Shown: positions 25,537 through 34,383, numbered from the stretch's first letter. The stretch is DNA of 64,000 bases from Paenibacillus sp. FSL M7-0420 (GCF_038002345.1 NZ_JBBOCJ010000001.1:6882001-6946000), one strand, 5' to 3'. The notes: generated by a model not told the origin, from the letters alone. A program made the numbers and translations.

Positions 25537-27174
25537 TCATCTCCTTCTCTGCGTATCGGTACCGGACCTGCGGCCCTTGCCCATCTCATGCAGCTTCAGG
25601 GCGAGCTGCAGCTCCAGCATATCGTCACCGTCATCCTGGCTTAATCCCAGCAGCTCGCAGGCCCGGTCGATCCGGTAGGTGACCGTATTATAATGTGTGA
25701 ACAGCTCGCCTGAGGTCCGCTTGACGTTGCGGTTGCACTTGAAATACAGCTGGAGCGTCTGGAGCAGCGAAGCATTATGCTTGCGGTCGTACTCCAGCAG
25801 CGGAGCAATATACTGATCCCTGTACTCGGTGACCTCCTCCAGCTCGGGCAGATGGTACAGCAGCCGGAAGACACCCAGCTTCCGGTAATCGACATAAGAC
25901 CCGCTGTAGCCGCTGATTTGGCGGATGCGGGCGATTTTGCGGGAGGATTCATAGCTGAACCGCACCTGATCAGGGCCGTCCGCAAGATCGCCAATACAGA
26001 AGGCACAGCTCCCGCTGACAAACACCCGGTTCATCTCGGCCAGCAGACGCCCCAGCGTCTCCTCCAGCGGAAGCTCCGGCTGCTCCGGCACGGTCAGCAC
26101 CAGTTCCCCTTCAAGGATGGTGAGCTTCACATGCTGAAGGTCTGCCCGGGCACGCACCCGCTTCACTACCTGCTGCAGCTGCTTAAGCTCCGGCTTATCC
26201 TCCAGCCATCCGGCGGTTACAGCACGCAGCGGGCGCTCCGGGAGCGGGCAGCCGCAGGCCGCGCCGCGCAGCTTCAGATCCTCGGCAGTAGCAATCCGCC
26301 CGCTGATCCAATCCTGCAGGAACTGGTCCACATACTTCAGTTCCACTTCCCGGCGGGCCCCGGCGTTGATCATCTCCAGGCCTACCAGCACACCGACCCG
26401 GTCAATCGTTAACTGATCCACTACCGACAGCTCGCTGTTCCACTCCAGCAGCACCAGCAGACACTGGTCTGCCCCCTTGTCATTGACGGCCGAGACATAG
26501 GCACGGATTCGCCGTTCTCCAACTGTGAGGAATGTAATGCCGAGACTGCCTTCCTGGCGAAGCTGTATCCAGGCCGGAAGCTGCTCTTCCAGCTTCAGCG
26601 CTTCCGCCTGCGGAGAACAGAAGACCTGATCGGTATCATCCAGCAGGACGACCGGATTATGCAGCATGCCGTCCAGGGTCAGCAGGAAATCCTCAATCCC
26701 GTCGCCATGGAGAAGCTGCTTCGACAGCTTCTGGAAGCGGCTCTGCAGCTGCGAGAGCTCCCGCGCCTCCTGCACCAGCACCCGCTCCATAATGTCGCGG
26801 ACCACATCGGAGAAGGAGGTGGAGGCGGGCAGCTCGAAGATCGGGAAGCCCAGCTGATCCGCGAGTTCCAGCGCCCTCGGCGGAATCTCATCGATATAAC
26901 GTTTGGTTTTGATCCCGAGCGCGGACACCCCCTTCTGGTTCAGCTGGGGAATAATCTCCGCGATCAGCTCCGGCCGGTTATGAAAAGGGAAGCCGCTGGT
27001 AATCAGGAACTCTCCCGGACGGACCCAGTCAATGACATCGGGAACCTCCATTACATTGACCCGGTTAATATAACGCCCAAGGCCCCCGGCTCCGGCCAGC
27101 AGGGCCGCTTCCTTCAGGTCGGGAATCAGCAGAATATCGCTGCAGGTCAAACCGGTAATTACATTGCTGCCCAT
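25537..27174 (-). CDS. PucR-family transcriptional regulator
   Basis: This 545-residue regulator has the N-terminal PucR domain (about 8-130, with LIPDLKEAALLAGAGGLGRYINRVNVMEVPD), a central GGDEF-like non-enzymatic domain, and a C-terminal CdaR-type HTH (about 470-530, NASLLQTLQLYFKCNRNVKRTSGELFTHYNTVTYRIDRACELL). PucR-type proteins activate purine or other nitrogen catabolic genes. Lying inside the cyanurate operon, between the cupin and atzF, it is the likely pathway-specific regulator sensing an intermediate. It may also autoactivate. Confidence 0.9.
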   Translation of the reverse strand: MGSNVITGLTCSDILLIPDLKEAALLAGAGGLGRYINRVNVMEVPDVIDWVRPGEFLITSGFPFHNRPELIAEIIPQLNQKGVSALGIKTKRYIDEIPPRALELADQLGFPIFELPASTSFSDVVRDIMERVLVQEARELSQLQSRFQKLSKQLLHGDGIEDFLLTLDGMLHNPVVLLDDTDQVFCSPQAEALKLEEQLPAWIQLRQEGSLGITFLTVGERRIRAYVSAVNDKGADQCLLVLLEWNSELSVVDQLTIDRVGVLVGLEMINAGARREVELKYVDQFLQDWISGRIATAEDLKLRGAACGCPLPERPLRAVTAGWLEDKPELKQLQQVVKRVRARADLQHVKLTILEGELVLTVPEQPELPLEETLGRLLAEMNRVFVSGSCAFCIGDLADGPDQVRFSYESSRKIARIRQISGYSGSYVDYRKLGVFRLLYHLPELEEVTEYRDQYIAPLLEYDRKHNASLLQTLQLYFKCNRNVKRTSGELFTHYNTVTYRIDRACELLGLSQDDGDDMLELQLALKLHEMGKGRRSGTDTQRRR

Positions 27175-27190
27175 GGCTCCGCCGCCTTTA

Positions 27191-27619
27191 CTATAGCTTG
27201 GAAGAATAGATATCCTCGATTAGGGTAGTGCCGAAGAAGCTGTTAGTCGGCACCTCCGCCTCCGCCGGTACAAAAATACTGATCTGCTCCGAAGGAGAAT
27301 CCCCTGTATTCCTGACAGAATGGACTACGCCCGCAGGCACATGGAACGTATCTCCGGCCCGGTAGCTGTACCACTCCCCGTCACATAGCAGCTTGACCTC
27401 TCCTACGGTAATATGAATGATTTCGACTACATCATGATAGTGCGGCAAGACCTGGCCGCCGATCCCCAGCTTCTCCCACAGAATCGAGCTCATCCGGATG
27501 CCCAGGCGGTCCGCCTCGGTTGCCGAGACAATCTCCCGGTGATACAGCTCTATGTGATTCGGCATAAGCTCCCATGTCATATCTGCTGCTGCCAGCACTT
27601 TCGTTTCCTGTGTATGCAT
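27191..27619 (-). CDS. Cupin-domain protein of the cyanurate operon
   Basis: This 142-residue protein has a single cupin barrel: GQVLPHYHDVVEIIHITVGEVKLL (metal-binding His-x-His...Glu type) and GDTFHVPAGVVHSVRNTGD. It could be a small metal enzyme, or a binding protein for a pathway intermediate; homologues are often uncharacterised. An in-frame start lies at 27634, but ATG 27619 with GGGGG seven bases upstream is better. It sits 47 bases after atzD and 16 before pucR. Confidence 0.75.
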   Translation of the reverse strand: MHTQETKVLAAADMTWELMPNHIELYHREIVSATEADRLGIRMSSILWEKLGIGGQVLPHYHDVVEIIHITVGEVKLLCDGEWYSYRAGDTFHVPAGVVHSVRNTGDSPSEQISIFVPAEAEVPTNSFFGTTLIEDIYSSKL

Positions 27620-27666
27620 ATTCGATTCCCCCATGATGGATAAAATGTAGTTATATATCAGCTCCG

Positions 27667-28737
27667 CTACCTGCGGCGGAACACAGCCGCCACCGGCCCT
27701 CCGCCCTTCGGCCCCTGATGCTCGCCTCCGCCGGAGACGTAGATCATCGGGTCGCCGCCGACATAGGCCAGCACACCGCCGACTACAGCCCGCGCATGGC
27801 GGGTATGATTGATATCCGAGTCATCCAGCATGATATGGCGGCGTCCGCGGATAATGCCATCGGGATCGGCTTCAGCCTTGGCCAGCACCTGCACCAGCTC
27901 TTCACCGGGATACCGGTCCAGCAGGCCCTGCAGCGCAGCGCCATCCACTGCATCCTGCATCACGGCATGGTCGATGTGGTACGGGCCATCCGCAGACAGC
28001 GAGTTCCCGAACACAATCACTTCGCAGCAGGACAGCTCACTGCCCGCCGAAGTGGAGGCTACCGCGCTGAATTGCTTCCAGTCCGTGCAGATATCTTCCT
28101 CCTGTAGAGCCGCACGATCCACCTCACCCAGTGCTACCCCGGCACCCAGTGCAGAAGCGCCTCTGGAATACCCCATCGATTTGTACGTATCCTCTGTCAC
28201 CAGGGACGCCTGACGGCTATGTGCCTCATAGATCTGTTCAGCGGTTAGCAGCGGACACTTGATCTGTACAAAATGCACATCCTCCGGTGAGGTGATGCCC
28301 GCATCCTTAACCGCGCGGGTCACGGCATCCGCCACTTCGTCCACCTGAATAAGTCTTCCCAGCTCCCCCGGCTGGAAGCTCCGGGTTCTTGCCACACCAA
28401 TGGCGAGCGACTTCAGGCCATCAGCGGCCACCCCCGGCTCCCCCTGTCCGCTGCGGCTGATAACCGTGAAATGCGGGCTGAGCACCCCTTCCGTACCTCC
28501 GGACATCACATAAGAGATGCTGGCAGCTCCTCCTTTTGCCGCTTCAGCAAAGAATCCTTTCAAGGCCATCACAGCATAGCCCCGCGTAAAATCATTCACA
28601 CAACCGTTGCCCTCCGTCTTCCCCAGCACCGCGACCACTTCCTCCGGCCGGAACAGCCCCGCTTCCACCGCTGCGCCAAGGCCCGACATATCATGCGGCG
28701 CACCCGCAGGGATACGGATAACCGAGCAGTTCATCAT
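27667..28737 (-). CDS. atzD: AtzD/TrzD-type cyanuric acid amidohydrolase
   Basis: This 356-residue ring-opening amidohydrolase has three related repeats, each with the Ser-Gly-Gly/Ala-Gly pattern: VMSGGTEGVLSPH (about residue 83), ASTSAGSELSC (about 227) and YVSGGGEHQGPKGGGPVA (about 336), plus the lysine-bearing QIKCPLLTAEQI. This is the cyanuric acid amidohydrolase/barbiturase family, which opens a six-membered ring. Co-location with biuret amidohydrolase and allophanate hydrolase favours cyanuric acid over barbiturate. The ATG overlaps the permease stop by four bases. Confidence 0.9.
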   Translation of the reverse strand: MMNCSVIRIPAGAPHDMSGLGAAVEAGLFRPEEVVAVLGKTEGNGCVNDFTRGYAVMALKGFFAEAAKGGAASISYVMSGGTEGVLSPHFTVISRSGQGEPGVAADGLKSLAIGVARTRSFQPGELGRLIQVDEVADAVTRAVKDAGITSPEDVHFVQIKCPLLTAEQIYEAHSRQASLVTEDTYKSMGYSRGASALGAGVALGEVDRAALQEEDICTDWKQFSAVASTSAGSELSCCEVIVFGNSLSADGPYHIDHAVMQDAVDGAALQGLLDRYPGEELVQVLAKAEADPDGIIRGRRHIMLDDSDINHTRHARAVVGGVLAYVGGDPMIYVSGGGEHQGPKGGGPVAAVFRRR

Positions 28738-29486
28738 AGATCATCGCTCCTTGTCCAGAAAATAACCCGTTTCTCCAGCAGCCCGATACACCAGAACAGC
28801 AGCAGGCCGCAGAGCGCCGAAGCAATAATGGCCGAGAACATCACCGGCGTATCCATATGATAGGAAGAGACGAGCACCACATAACCCAGCCCCTTATTCG
28901 CTCCGACGAATTCGCCAACTATGGCTCCGACAATGGCGAGCGAGGTGGAGATCTTCAGGGCAGAGAAGATATAAGGCAGACTCGTCGGCAGCCGCAGCTT
29001 CCAGAAAATTTCACTCTTCGTCCCTTTGTAGGTCGAGAACAGCTCCCAGGCTTCGTATTCAATCGCCTTAAGACCCTTAACACTATTCACCAGAATCGGG
29101 AAAAAGCAGATCAGCATCGAAGCGATTACCTTCGAGGTATACCCGGTCCCCAGCCAAACGACCAGCAGCGGGGCCAGCGCCACCAGCGGCGTAGTCTTAA
29201 GGGCGATGGCAAGCGGGAACATCCCCTTCTCAATTGGCTTGGAATACACGAAAATCACTGCGGTAGCCAGGCCGAGGATATTGGCGAGAATGAACCCGGT
29301 CAGCGCTTCGCCCAGCGTAACCAGCGTATGCGACCAGAGCGAGCTATTAATTGCCGAGACTACCTGCGTAGGCGCAGGCAGCAGATACATAGGCACCGAC
29401 AGGAGACGTACAGCCAGCTCCCAGAGAAGCAGGAAGCCGAGCGCAAACGTGACCGGGTACAGGGTGTCTTTGATTTTGACCGTCAT
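28734..29486 (-). CDS. ABC permease of a cyanurate-operon importer
   Basis: This 250-residue SsuC/TauC-type permease has six helices and the EAA loop AIEYEAWELFSTYKGTKSEIFWKLRLPTSLPY. It forms the membrane channel with the ATPase (29483-30292) and lipoprotein (30307-31320). Overlaps with both neighbouring genes are four bases. The context says the solute is a nitrogen-rich heterocycle or biuret rather than a sulphonate, but family sequence alone does not fix it. Confidence 0.88.
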   Translation of the reverse strand: MTVKIKDTLYPVTFALGFLLLWELAVRLLSVPMYLLPAPTQVVSAINSSLWSHTLVTLGEALTGFILANILGLATAVIFVYSKPIEKGMFPLAIALKTTPLVALAPLLVVWLGTGYTSKVIASMLICFFPILVNSVKGLKAIEYEAWELFSTYKGTKSEIFWKLRLPTSLPYIFSALKISTSLAIVGAIVGEFVGANKGLGYVVLVSSYHMDTPVMFSAIIASALCGLLLFWCIGLLEKRVIFWTRSDDL

Positions 29487-30292
29487 AGATGCTTCACCCG
29501 CTTTCTCAGTTCCTTGACAATCCGGTGGAATTCCGGCAGCTCTTCCATGCCCGCCTCACGCGGGGAGGGCAGCGTCACCGGAATGATATCCGTCACACCG
29601 GCGGGCCGGGGAGACATCATCACGACCCGGTCTGACAGCAGCGCGGATTCATGTATGGAATGGGTAACCATCACAATGCTGCTTAGACTGGTCTCCGGGC
29701 TCTCCCACAGCCGCAGCAGCTCGAAATTCAGCTTCTCGCGTGTCAGCTCATCCAGCGCGCCGAACGGTTCGTCCATCAGCAGCACCGTCGGATCGGCAGC
29801 CAGGGCCCGGGCAATCGCCGCCCGCTGCTGCATCCCGCCGCTGAGCTGATGCGGGAAGTGGTTCAGATAATCCTGCAGACCGACCAGGCGCAGGGCACTT
29901 TCTGCTTTTTCACGCGCCTCGGCTTTACTGAACTTCTTCTTCTCGCCCAGCTCCAGCGGCAGCATGACATTCTGTAGCGCACTGAGCCACGGCATCAGGA
30001 CCGGCTTCTGAAAGACCATGCCCAGGGACAGATCCGGGGAGGCATACGCCACCTCTCCACCGGCTTCCGGGCTTAATAGCCGCAGCATTAGCCGGAGTGT
30101 TGTGGATTTCCCGCAGCCGCTCGGTCCAAGAATCGAAATGAACTCATTGCGGTATACATCAAGGCTGACCTTATCCAGCACAGGCACGTTGCCGAAGGAA
30201 AGAGAGCAGTTGCGCAGGGAGAGCATGGTTTCCCGGGTACCGGGATGCTGCGCGGCGGCAGTATCCAGCTGTTCTTTGATCGCTGTTGTCAT
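29483..30292 (-). CDS. ABC ATPase of a cyanurate-operon importer
   Basis: This 269-residue SsuB/TauB/ThiZ-type ATPase has Walker A GPSGCGKST, signature LSGGMQQRAAIARALA, Walker B VLLMDEPFGALDE and switch VTHSIHESALLS. It starts 14 bases after the binding-protein stop and overlaps the permease by four bases, making a standard NMT1-type importer in the operon. Confidence 0.9.
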   Translation of the reverse strand: MTTAIKEQLDTAAAQHPGTRETMLSLRNCSLSFGNVPVLDKVSLDVYRNEFISILGPSGCGKSTTLRLMLRLLSPEAGGEVAYASPDLSLGMVFQKPVLMPWLSALQNVMLPLELGEKKKFSKAEAREKAESALRLVGLQDYLNHFPHQLSGGMQQRAAIARALAADPTVLLMDEPFGALDELTREKLNFELLRLWESPETSLSSIVMVTHSIHESALLSDRVVMMSPRPAGVTDIIPVTLPSPREAGMEELPEFHRIVKELRKRVKHL

Positions 30293-30306
30293 TATCGGGT
30301 CCCTCC

Positions 30307-31320
30307 TTATTTCAAAAACTCATTGGTGAACAATCCGCCGGTATCCTGTTCCTTTTTCACAAATCCCAGCTCGACCAGATTCTTCTGCAATGTCTCCCAA
30401 GATGCCTCGTCCATTGAGCCCAGCGGGAGCTTCTCCGGATCAAGCAACGGAATGCTGGCCTTCATCATATTGACCTCATGCTTCAGATCCAGCTTCTCGC
30501 CATATTTCAGACCGAATTCTGCCGCCTCTTCCGGATGCTTCACCGCATAATCCCAGCCCTGCATAGACGCCTGCACGAAGCTTGCGACCATCTCCGGGTC
30601 CTTCTTGATGACAGACTCCGTGGTGAATAAGGTATCGGCATAGAAATTGATGCCATAGTCGTTCGGGTCGATAATATTCACTTCCTTGCCCTGCTCCTCT
30701 ACAGCCAGCACTTCATTAATGACATAGCCGGGCCAGGCCTTGACCTGCCCGGTCAACAGCGGACTCAGATCGTATTTGACCGGCATCTCTTCGATTTGCG
30801 AAGGGTCGATGCCCGCGCTTTTCTCCATGGCCCGGAAGGTCAGCTCTTCGTTGCCGCCCAGCTTAATGCCTACCTTTTGCCCGACAAGGTCCTCCATCGT
30901 CTTGATCCCGGACTCTTTGAGTGTGAACATGACGAACGGGGTTTTGCGGTAGATCGCGGATAACGCTTTGACAGGGACGCCTTTCTCTCTGGCGATGACG
31001 ACCTGGTCGGCACCCGTAACTCCGAACTCCTCACTGCCGGAAGCTACCATCTGCACAGCGGGGAAATCCGAGCCCCCCGGGCGGATCTCAACATCCAGCC
31101 CCGCTTCTTTATAGAAGCCTTTTTCCACCGCGGTATAAAAGCCGGCAAACTGCGCCTGGTGAATCCACTTCAGCCGGAGCACCACCTTCTTCAGCTCGCC
31201 TGAGCCTTCCGCTCCCTGGCCTTCGGCCTTACCGGCTTCCGTAGTGTTACCGCAGGCGGTCAGGAGCAGCATCAGCGAGGTTAACAGCATCAGCGCTTTC
31301 GTTCTGGACTTGTTCCACAT
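30307..31320 (-). CDS. NMT1/THI5-like substrate-binding lipoprotein
   Basis: This 337-residue binding protein has a lipoprotein signal ending LLTAC (Cys23). The mature part starts with a Gly/Glu-rich linker, then VVLRLKWIHQAQFAGFYTAVEKGFYKEAGLDVEIRPGG, typical of the NMT1/THI5 family that binds pyrimidine-, nitrile- or urea-like heterocycles. An upstream in-frame start exists at 31386, but ATG 31320 has GGGGG seven bases upstream and begins the signal peptide. Operon context suggests cyanuric acid or biuret as ligand. Confidence 0.88.
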   Translation of the reverse strand: MWNKSRTKALMLLTSLMLLLTACGNTTEAGKAEGQGAEGSGELKKVVLRLKWIHQAQFAGFYTAVEKGFYKEAGLDVEIRPGGSDFPAVQMVASGSEEFGVTGADQVVIAREKGVPVKALSAIYRKTPFVMFTLKESGIKTMEDLVGQKVGIKLGGNEELTFRAMEKSAGIDPSQIEEMPVKYDLSPLLTGQVKAWPGYVINEVLAVEEQGKEVNIIDPNDYGINFYADTLFTTESVIKKDPEMVASFVQASMQGWDYAVKHPEEAAEFGLKYGEKLDLKHEVNMMKASIPLLDPEKLPLGSMDEASWETLQKNLVELGFVKKEQDTGGLFTNEFLK

Positions 31321-31345
31321 GGTTATTCCCCCGTTTATGAATGAT

Positions 31346-32029
31346 TTAGTATTGCTCCAGCGCACGCAGCACCGCTTGTGAATCACTTACACTGCCGAAC
31401 ACCCCGCCCTGCATTTGAACCATACTCAGCGCCGCCAGGTGATTCGCTTCATCCGTCGCTCCCGTGCAATCCGCAAGAATCAGACACTCGTACCCGCGGT
31501 CATTGGCTTCCCGCATCGTGGTGTGTACACAGACATCGGTAGTAATACCAGTCAGAATCAGATGGGTAATTCCTTTATTCTTCAGGATCAGGTCCAGGTC
31601 CGTTGCGTAAAAGCTCCCTTTGCCCGGCTTGTCTATAATGTACTCTCCGCCAGCAGGCGCCAGCTCCTCAATGATCTGCCAGCCGCGCTCCCCCCGCACG
31701 AGGATTCGTCCCGCCGGTCCTTCGGAGCCGATCTCGGCCCCAATCTGGCGGCTGCGCCACCGTTTGTTCGCCGGCAGATCCGACAGATCCGGCTTATGCC
31801 CCTCGCGGGTATGGATCACGGTGAACCCTTCAATCTCCCGGATACGTGCCAGCAGCCGCTGAATGGGCTGAATCGCCCTCGCTGTTAATGAGAGGTCATA
31901 ACCCATTCTCTCGACGTAACCGCCCTTGCCGCAAAAATCCGTCTGCATGTCGATAATCATCAGCGCTGTCTTCGCCGGGTCCACAGCCCCGTCATAAGGC
32001 CAGATGTAAGGTGTTGCTGCAATCTGCAT
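31346..32029 (-). CDS. biuH: Biuret amidohydrolase, isochorismatase-like
   Basis: This 227-residue cysteine hydrolase has the isochorismatase-family triad visible: D27 in LMIIDMQTDF, K134 in IIDKPGKGSF and C167 in TGITTDVCVHTTMREA. The sequence resembles biuret amidohydrolase (BiuH), which turns biuret into allophanate and ammonia, rather than nicotinamidase. Flanking atzD and atzF homologues make this the missing middle step. AGGAG lies eight bases before the ATG. It is the first gene of the operon. Confidence 0.88.
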   Translation of the reverse strand: MQIAATPYIWPYDGAVDPAKTALMIIDMQTDFCGKGGYVERMGYDLSLTARAIQPIQRLLARIREIEGFTVIHTREGHKPDLSDLPANKRWRSRQIGAEIGSEGPAGRILVRGERGWQIIEELAPAGGEYIIDKPGKGSFYATDLDLILKNKGITHLILTGITTDVCVHTTMREANDRGYECLILADCTGATDEANHLAALSMVQMQGGVFGSVSDSQAVLRALEQY

Positions 32030-32067
32030 GGTTTATGCTCCTCTCCTGATGTCGCTATCTCTATTAA

Positions 32068-32084
32068 TGTTATATTAGTTAACA
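32068..32084. promoter_or_regulatory. Perfect GlnR/TnrA box in the cyanurate operon leader
   Basis: TGTTA-TATTAGT-TAACA fits the Gram-positive nitrogen-control consensus TGTNA-N7-TNACA exactly, and the symmetry extends outward to ATTAATGTTA/TAACATTAAT (32063-32089). It lies 39 to 55 bases upstream of the biuH start. GlnR or TnrA is therefore expected to tie the operon to nitrogen status. Confidence 0.85.
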
Positions 32085-32113
32085 TTAATTCGCGTTTCCT
32101 TGGTATGAGTTAG

Positions 32114-32119
32114 ATTATA
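32114..32119 (-). promoter_or_regulatory. Candidate -10 box for the cyanurate operon
   Basis: On the minus strand TATAAT lies 85 bases upstream of biuH, so the GlnR box falls just downstream of the inferred start of transcription. The -35 region is weak. Confidence 0.4.
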
Positions 32120-32233
32120 TTACAATGAATTTGGGATGTCTTCGGTTTTATTACGAAATAATACACTGAATGTTTGTGTTTATTTACATAGTTAACATAT
32201 ACATAACATTTATACTCGCAATACTCCTTATCA

Positions 32234-32272
32234 AAAAGGAACACTCCGGGTCTTACCAAGCCCAGAGTGTCC
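32234..32272 (-). terminator. Orphan minus-strand terminator
   Basis: ACACTC pairs with GAGTGT, with an inner CGGG/CCC stem. On the minus strand the hairpin is followed by CCTTTTTGAT. No annotated minus-strand gene lies upstream of it, so it either insulates the biuH promoter or ends an unseen short transcript from about 32275-32540. Confidence 0.5.
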
Positions 32273-32541
32273 CAACAGTTCAATGCTCACACTTTCCTCC
32301 TTCTGCCTCTTCCATAAGCTGTAAGCGCTGGGAAACCAGTTTTTTTGTCGAAATAGAGCTGCATATTTCGAGTTTTTTGATAAATAGGCATAATATAGTT
32401 GAAAAATAGCTCTTTAAGTACTAGAATTAAGCTTGTTTGCAGAAGTTAATGACGCATAAGAACTATTTATGATTCTTTTTGTCGATTGCAGTCGACCACT
32501 ATTCATTGCCTCTACAGGATGTATATCATTGATCTATTTCT

Positions 32542-32628
32542 AAAGGCAAACTCCCCGAAAGGGCAGGACGCAAAGCTATGGGCCTAAGAACGCCAGAATC
32601 TGCGTTTACGGTTGCCAGGCTGCCAATA
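32542..32628 (+). ncRNA. Cyclic di-GMP-I (GEMM) riboswitch
   Basis: The segment carries the GEMM-I hallmarks in order: a CCCC-GAAA-GGG hairpin with GAAA tetraloop, GACGCAAAGC with the conserved unpaired A residues, GGGCCTAAG, a variable stem, then ACGGTTGCCAGGCTGCC, whose CAGG forms the tetraloop receptor/closing part. It is followed by a GGAGG-GGAAG-CCTCC hairpin (32653-32668) that could act as the expression platform, and then the FapA-family gene. Known GEMM-I RNAs control motility and surface genes in response to c-di-GMP. The other parts of the 705-base gap (32030-32734) are the GlnR box, orphan terminator and AT-rich sequence. Confidence 0.88.
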
Positions 32629-32734
32629 GAGACCACTTAAGCCAGCTGTTCAGGAGGGGAAGCCTCCCAGGCTTGATGATGTTCTTTTTCTGTACGAATT
32701 GCCATTGATCATACGAAAAAGTGAGGTTACAACC

Positions 32735-34369
32735 ATGCCGCAGCAGGATATCGAACCAAGCCGATATGAATTCGTAGAGTCCCTGATGCTCGAACGTAAA
32801 GGTCTCCTGGATTCATTCTCTGTGGAGGGCCGGACTTCTGACGGGACAACTGGAGATAAGAATGGAATTATCCTCGTGCAGGACAACCAGATATTTATTA
32901 CTCCCCCGCTCCCCGGAGGTGCTCCCGCCCGCATTTCTGCGATCCACCCTGTTGTCCTGAAGATCAACTGGAAGACCGTTACAGAACCAACCGAGGTGAC
33001 CAGGGCGGATTATATCACTTGGGAGATCTGTGAGAAGCCGCAATATGAAATTACCGTATCGCCTGACAAGCTCAAGGTCCACTTCACTTTATACCGTGCA
33101 GAGAAGTACGCCTGGAATCTGGTCAACTGTCCTGCCGCCTTCGAAGCGGTTGTCCGTGCCCAGCCCAATCCGGCGATGCTGCTGTCCACGCTCACCATAG
33201 AACAGATTATCGCCTCACTGGACAACCGTTTTATTCTGCGCAACCTGAACATTCCCGCCCTGTACGCGGAGCTGGAGAACCCTACATATCTTCCCGTTTG
33301 CATCGCTGAAGGAAGATCCCCGCTGCCCGGCAAGGAAGCCCGGCTGGAATTCCTGCTGCCGGAGCATACACTGGAGGGGAACCGGATGCTTCAGGGACAG
33401 GGAGCCCCGGGTCAGAAGCCTGAGGATACCATGGAGTATCTCCGTTTCCCGGGGGCCCCCTTTACCTTTGCAGGCGAAGTCTTCGCCCGCAAACTGCCGC
33501 CCGAAGAAGGCATTCCCGGCCTCGATACAGACGGAAGGGTACTGCCCCCTCCCCCGCCGCAGGATCTCTACTTTGCTGCCGGTAATCATGCCAAGCTCCT
33601 TCCCTGCGGTCATATCGTGGCCCGGCATACCGGCAGACCCCGCATCTGCGGAGGAAACAGCAGCGTCCGGATATGTGACTTCCCTCCGGCCTGTCTGCTG
33701 ACCAGCGAGATGACCGATCCTGCGGGCGATGTTATGTTCGCAGGTGACATCATTGTACCGGGAGATCTGGAAGGACCTGTACGGGTTGAAGCCCTCGGGA
33801 ATGTGTACGTCTATGGCGATATCCGCCAATCTACAATTATAGCCACCGGCAGTATTTACGTTAGCGGCCAGGTCACCGGCAGCGGCCTGTACGCCGGACA
33901 CGCCGGGGTACTGCAGCATCGTCTGCATAGCCTCGCAAGCCTGCTGCGGACAGAGACGGACGGACTGCTGGAGGCAGCGCGCCAGCTGGCCAAGAATGTG
34001 GAATCCCGCCAGCAATCCGTGAATTACGGCCTGGTAGTCATGCTGCTGCTGGAAGATAAATACAGCCACCTCGGCAGCCTGATCCGTGATCTTCAGGCTG
34101 CCCTGAGCCGTATGAACGGAGAGTTCGGCTCCGGCACAGACCCGCTCCGGCAGATGCTTGAGGTATTCGCCCATCCGGGACAATTCACCGGGTACATCAC
34201 AGACAGTGTGCTAAGCCGCTTCTCCAGGCTGCTCCTCAAGCTGAGCGAGGAGATTGAGCTGCTCCAGGAGGAGCATGCGGTAATTAATCTTGCCCGGTCG
34301 CAGGAGAGCCGCCTGGAGTCCGGCGGCAAGCTGCTTGTGCGTGATTCTGCTAAGACTACTACTATATAA
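32735..34369 (+). CDS. FapA/DUF342-family protein
   Basis: This 544-residue cytoplasmic protein has an N-terminal region of unknown fold and a central repeat-rich beta-helix typical of DUF342/FapA (about 330-400: VMFAGDIIVPGDLEGPVRVEALGNVYVYGDI...GSIYVSGQVTGSG). The C-terminal helical segment (420-530) is probably coiled coil. FapA proteins are linked to flagellar assembly or cell-surface polymerisation. The frame opens at a TTG at 32699, but ATG 32735 has GTGAGG nine bases upstream. Its leader carries the c-di-GMP riboswitch, so a surface or motility role controlled by c-di-GMP is likely. Confidence 0.85.
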   Translation: MPQQDIEPSRYEFVESLMLERKGLLDSFSVEGRTSDGTTGDKNGIILVQDNQIFITPPLPGGAPARISAIHPVVLKINWKTVTEPTEVTRADYITWEICEKPQYEITVSPDKLKVHFTLYRAEKYAWNLVNCPAAFEAVVRAQPNPAMLLSTLTIEQIIASLDNRFILRNLNIPALYAELENPTYLPVCIAEGRSPLPGKEARLEFLLPEHTLEGNRMLQGQGAPGQKPEDTMEYLRFPGAPFTFAGEVFARKLPPEEGIPGLDTDGRVLPPPPPQDLYFAAGNHAKLLPCGHIVARHTGRPRICGGNSSVRICDFPPACLLTSEMTDPAGDVMFAGDIIVPGDLEGPVRVEALGNVYVYGDIRQSTIIATGSIYVSGQVTGSGLYAGHAGVLQHRLHSLASLLRTETDGLLEAARQLAKNVESRQQSVNYGLVVMLLLEDKYSHLGSLIRDLQAALSRMNGEFGSGTDPLRQMLEVFAHPGQFTGYITDSVLSRFSRLLLKLSEEIELLQEEHAVINLARSQESRLESGGKLLVRDSAKTTTI

Positions 34370-34383
34370 GGAGAAGTGAGCGC

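Noticed and set aside
33215..34183. Minus-strand 322-residue frame
   Set aside because: Shadow of the FapA-like gene, which has a riboswitch and Shine-Dalgarno.
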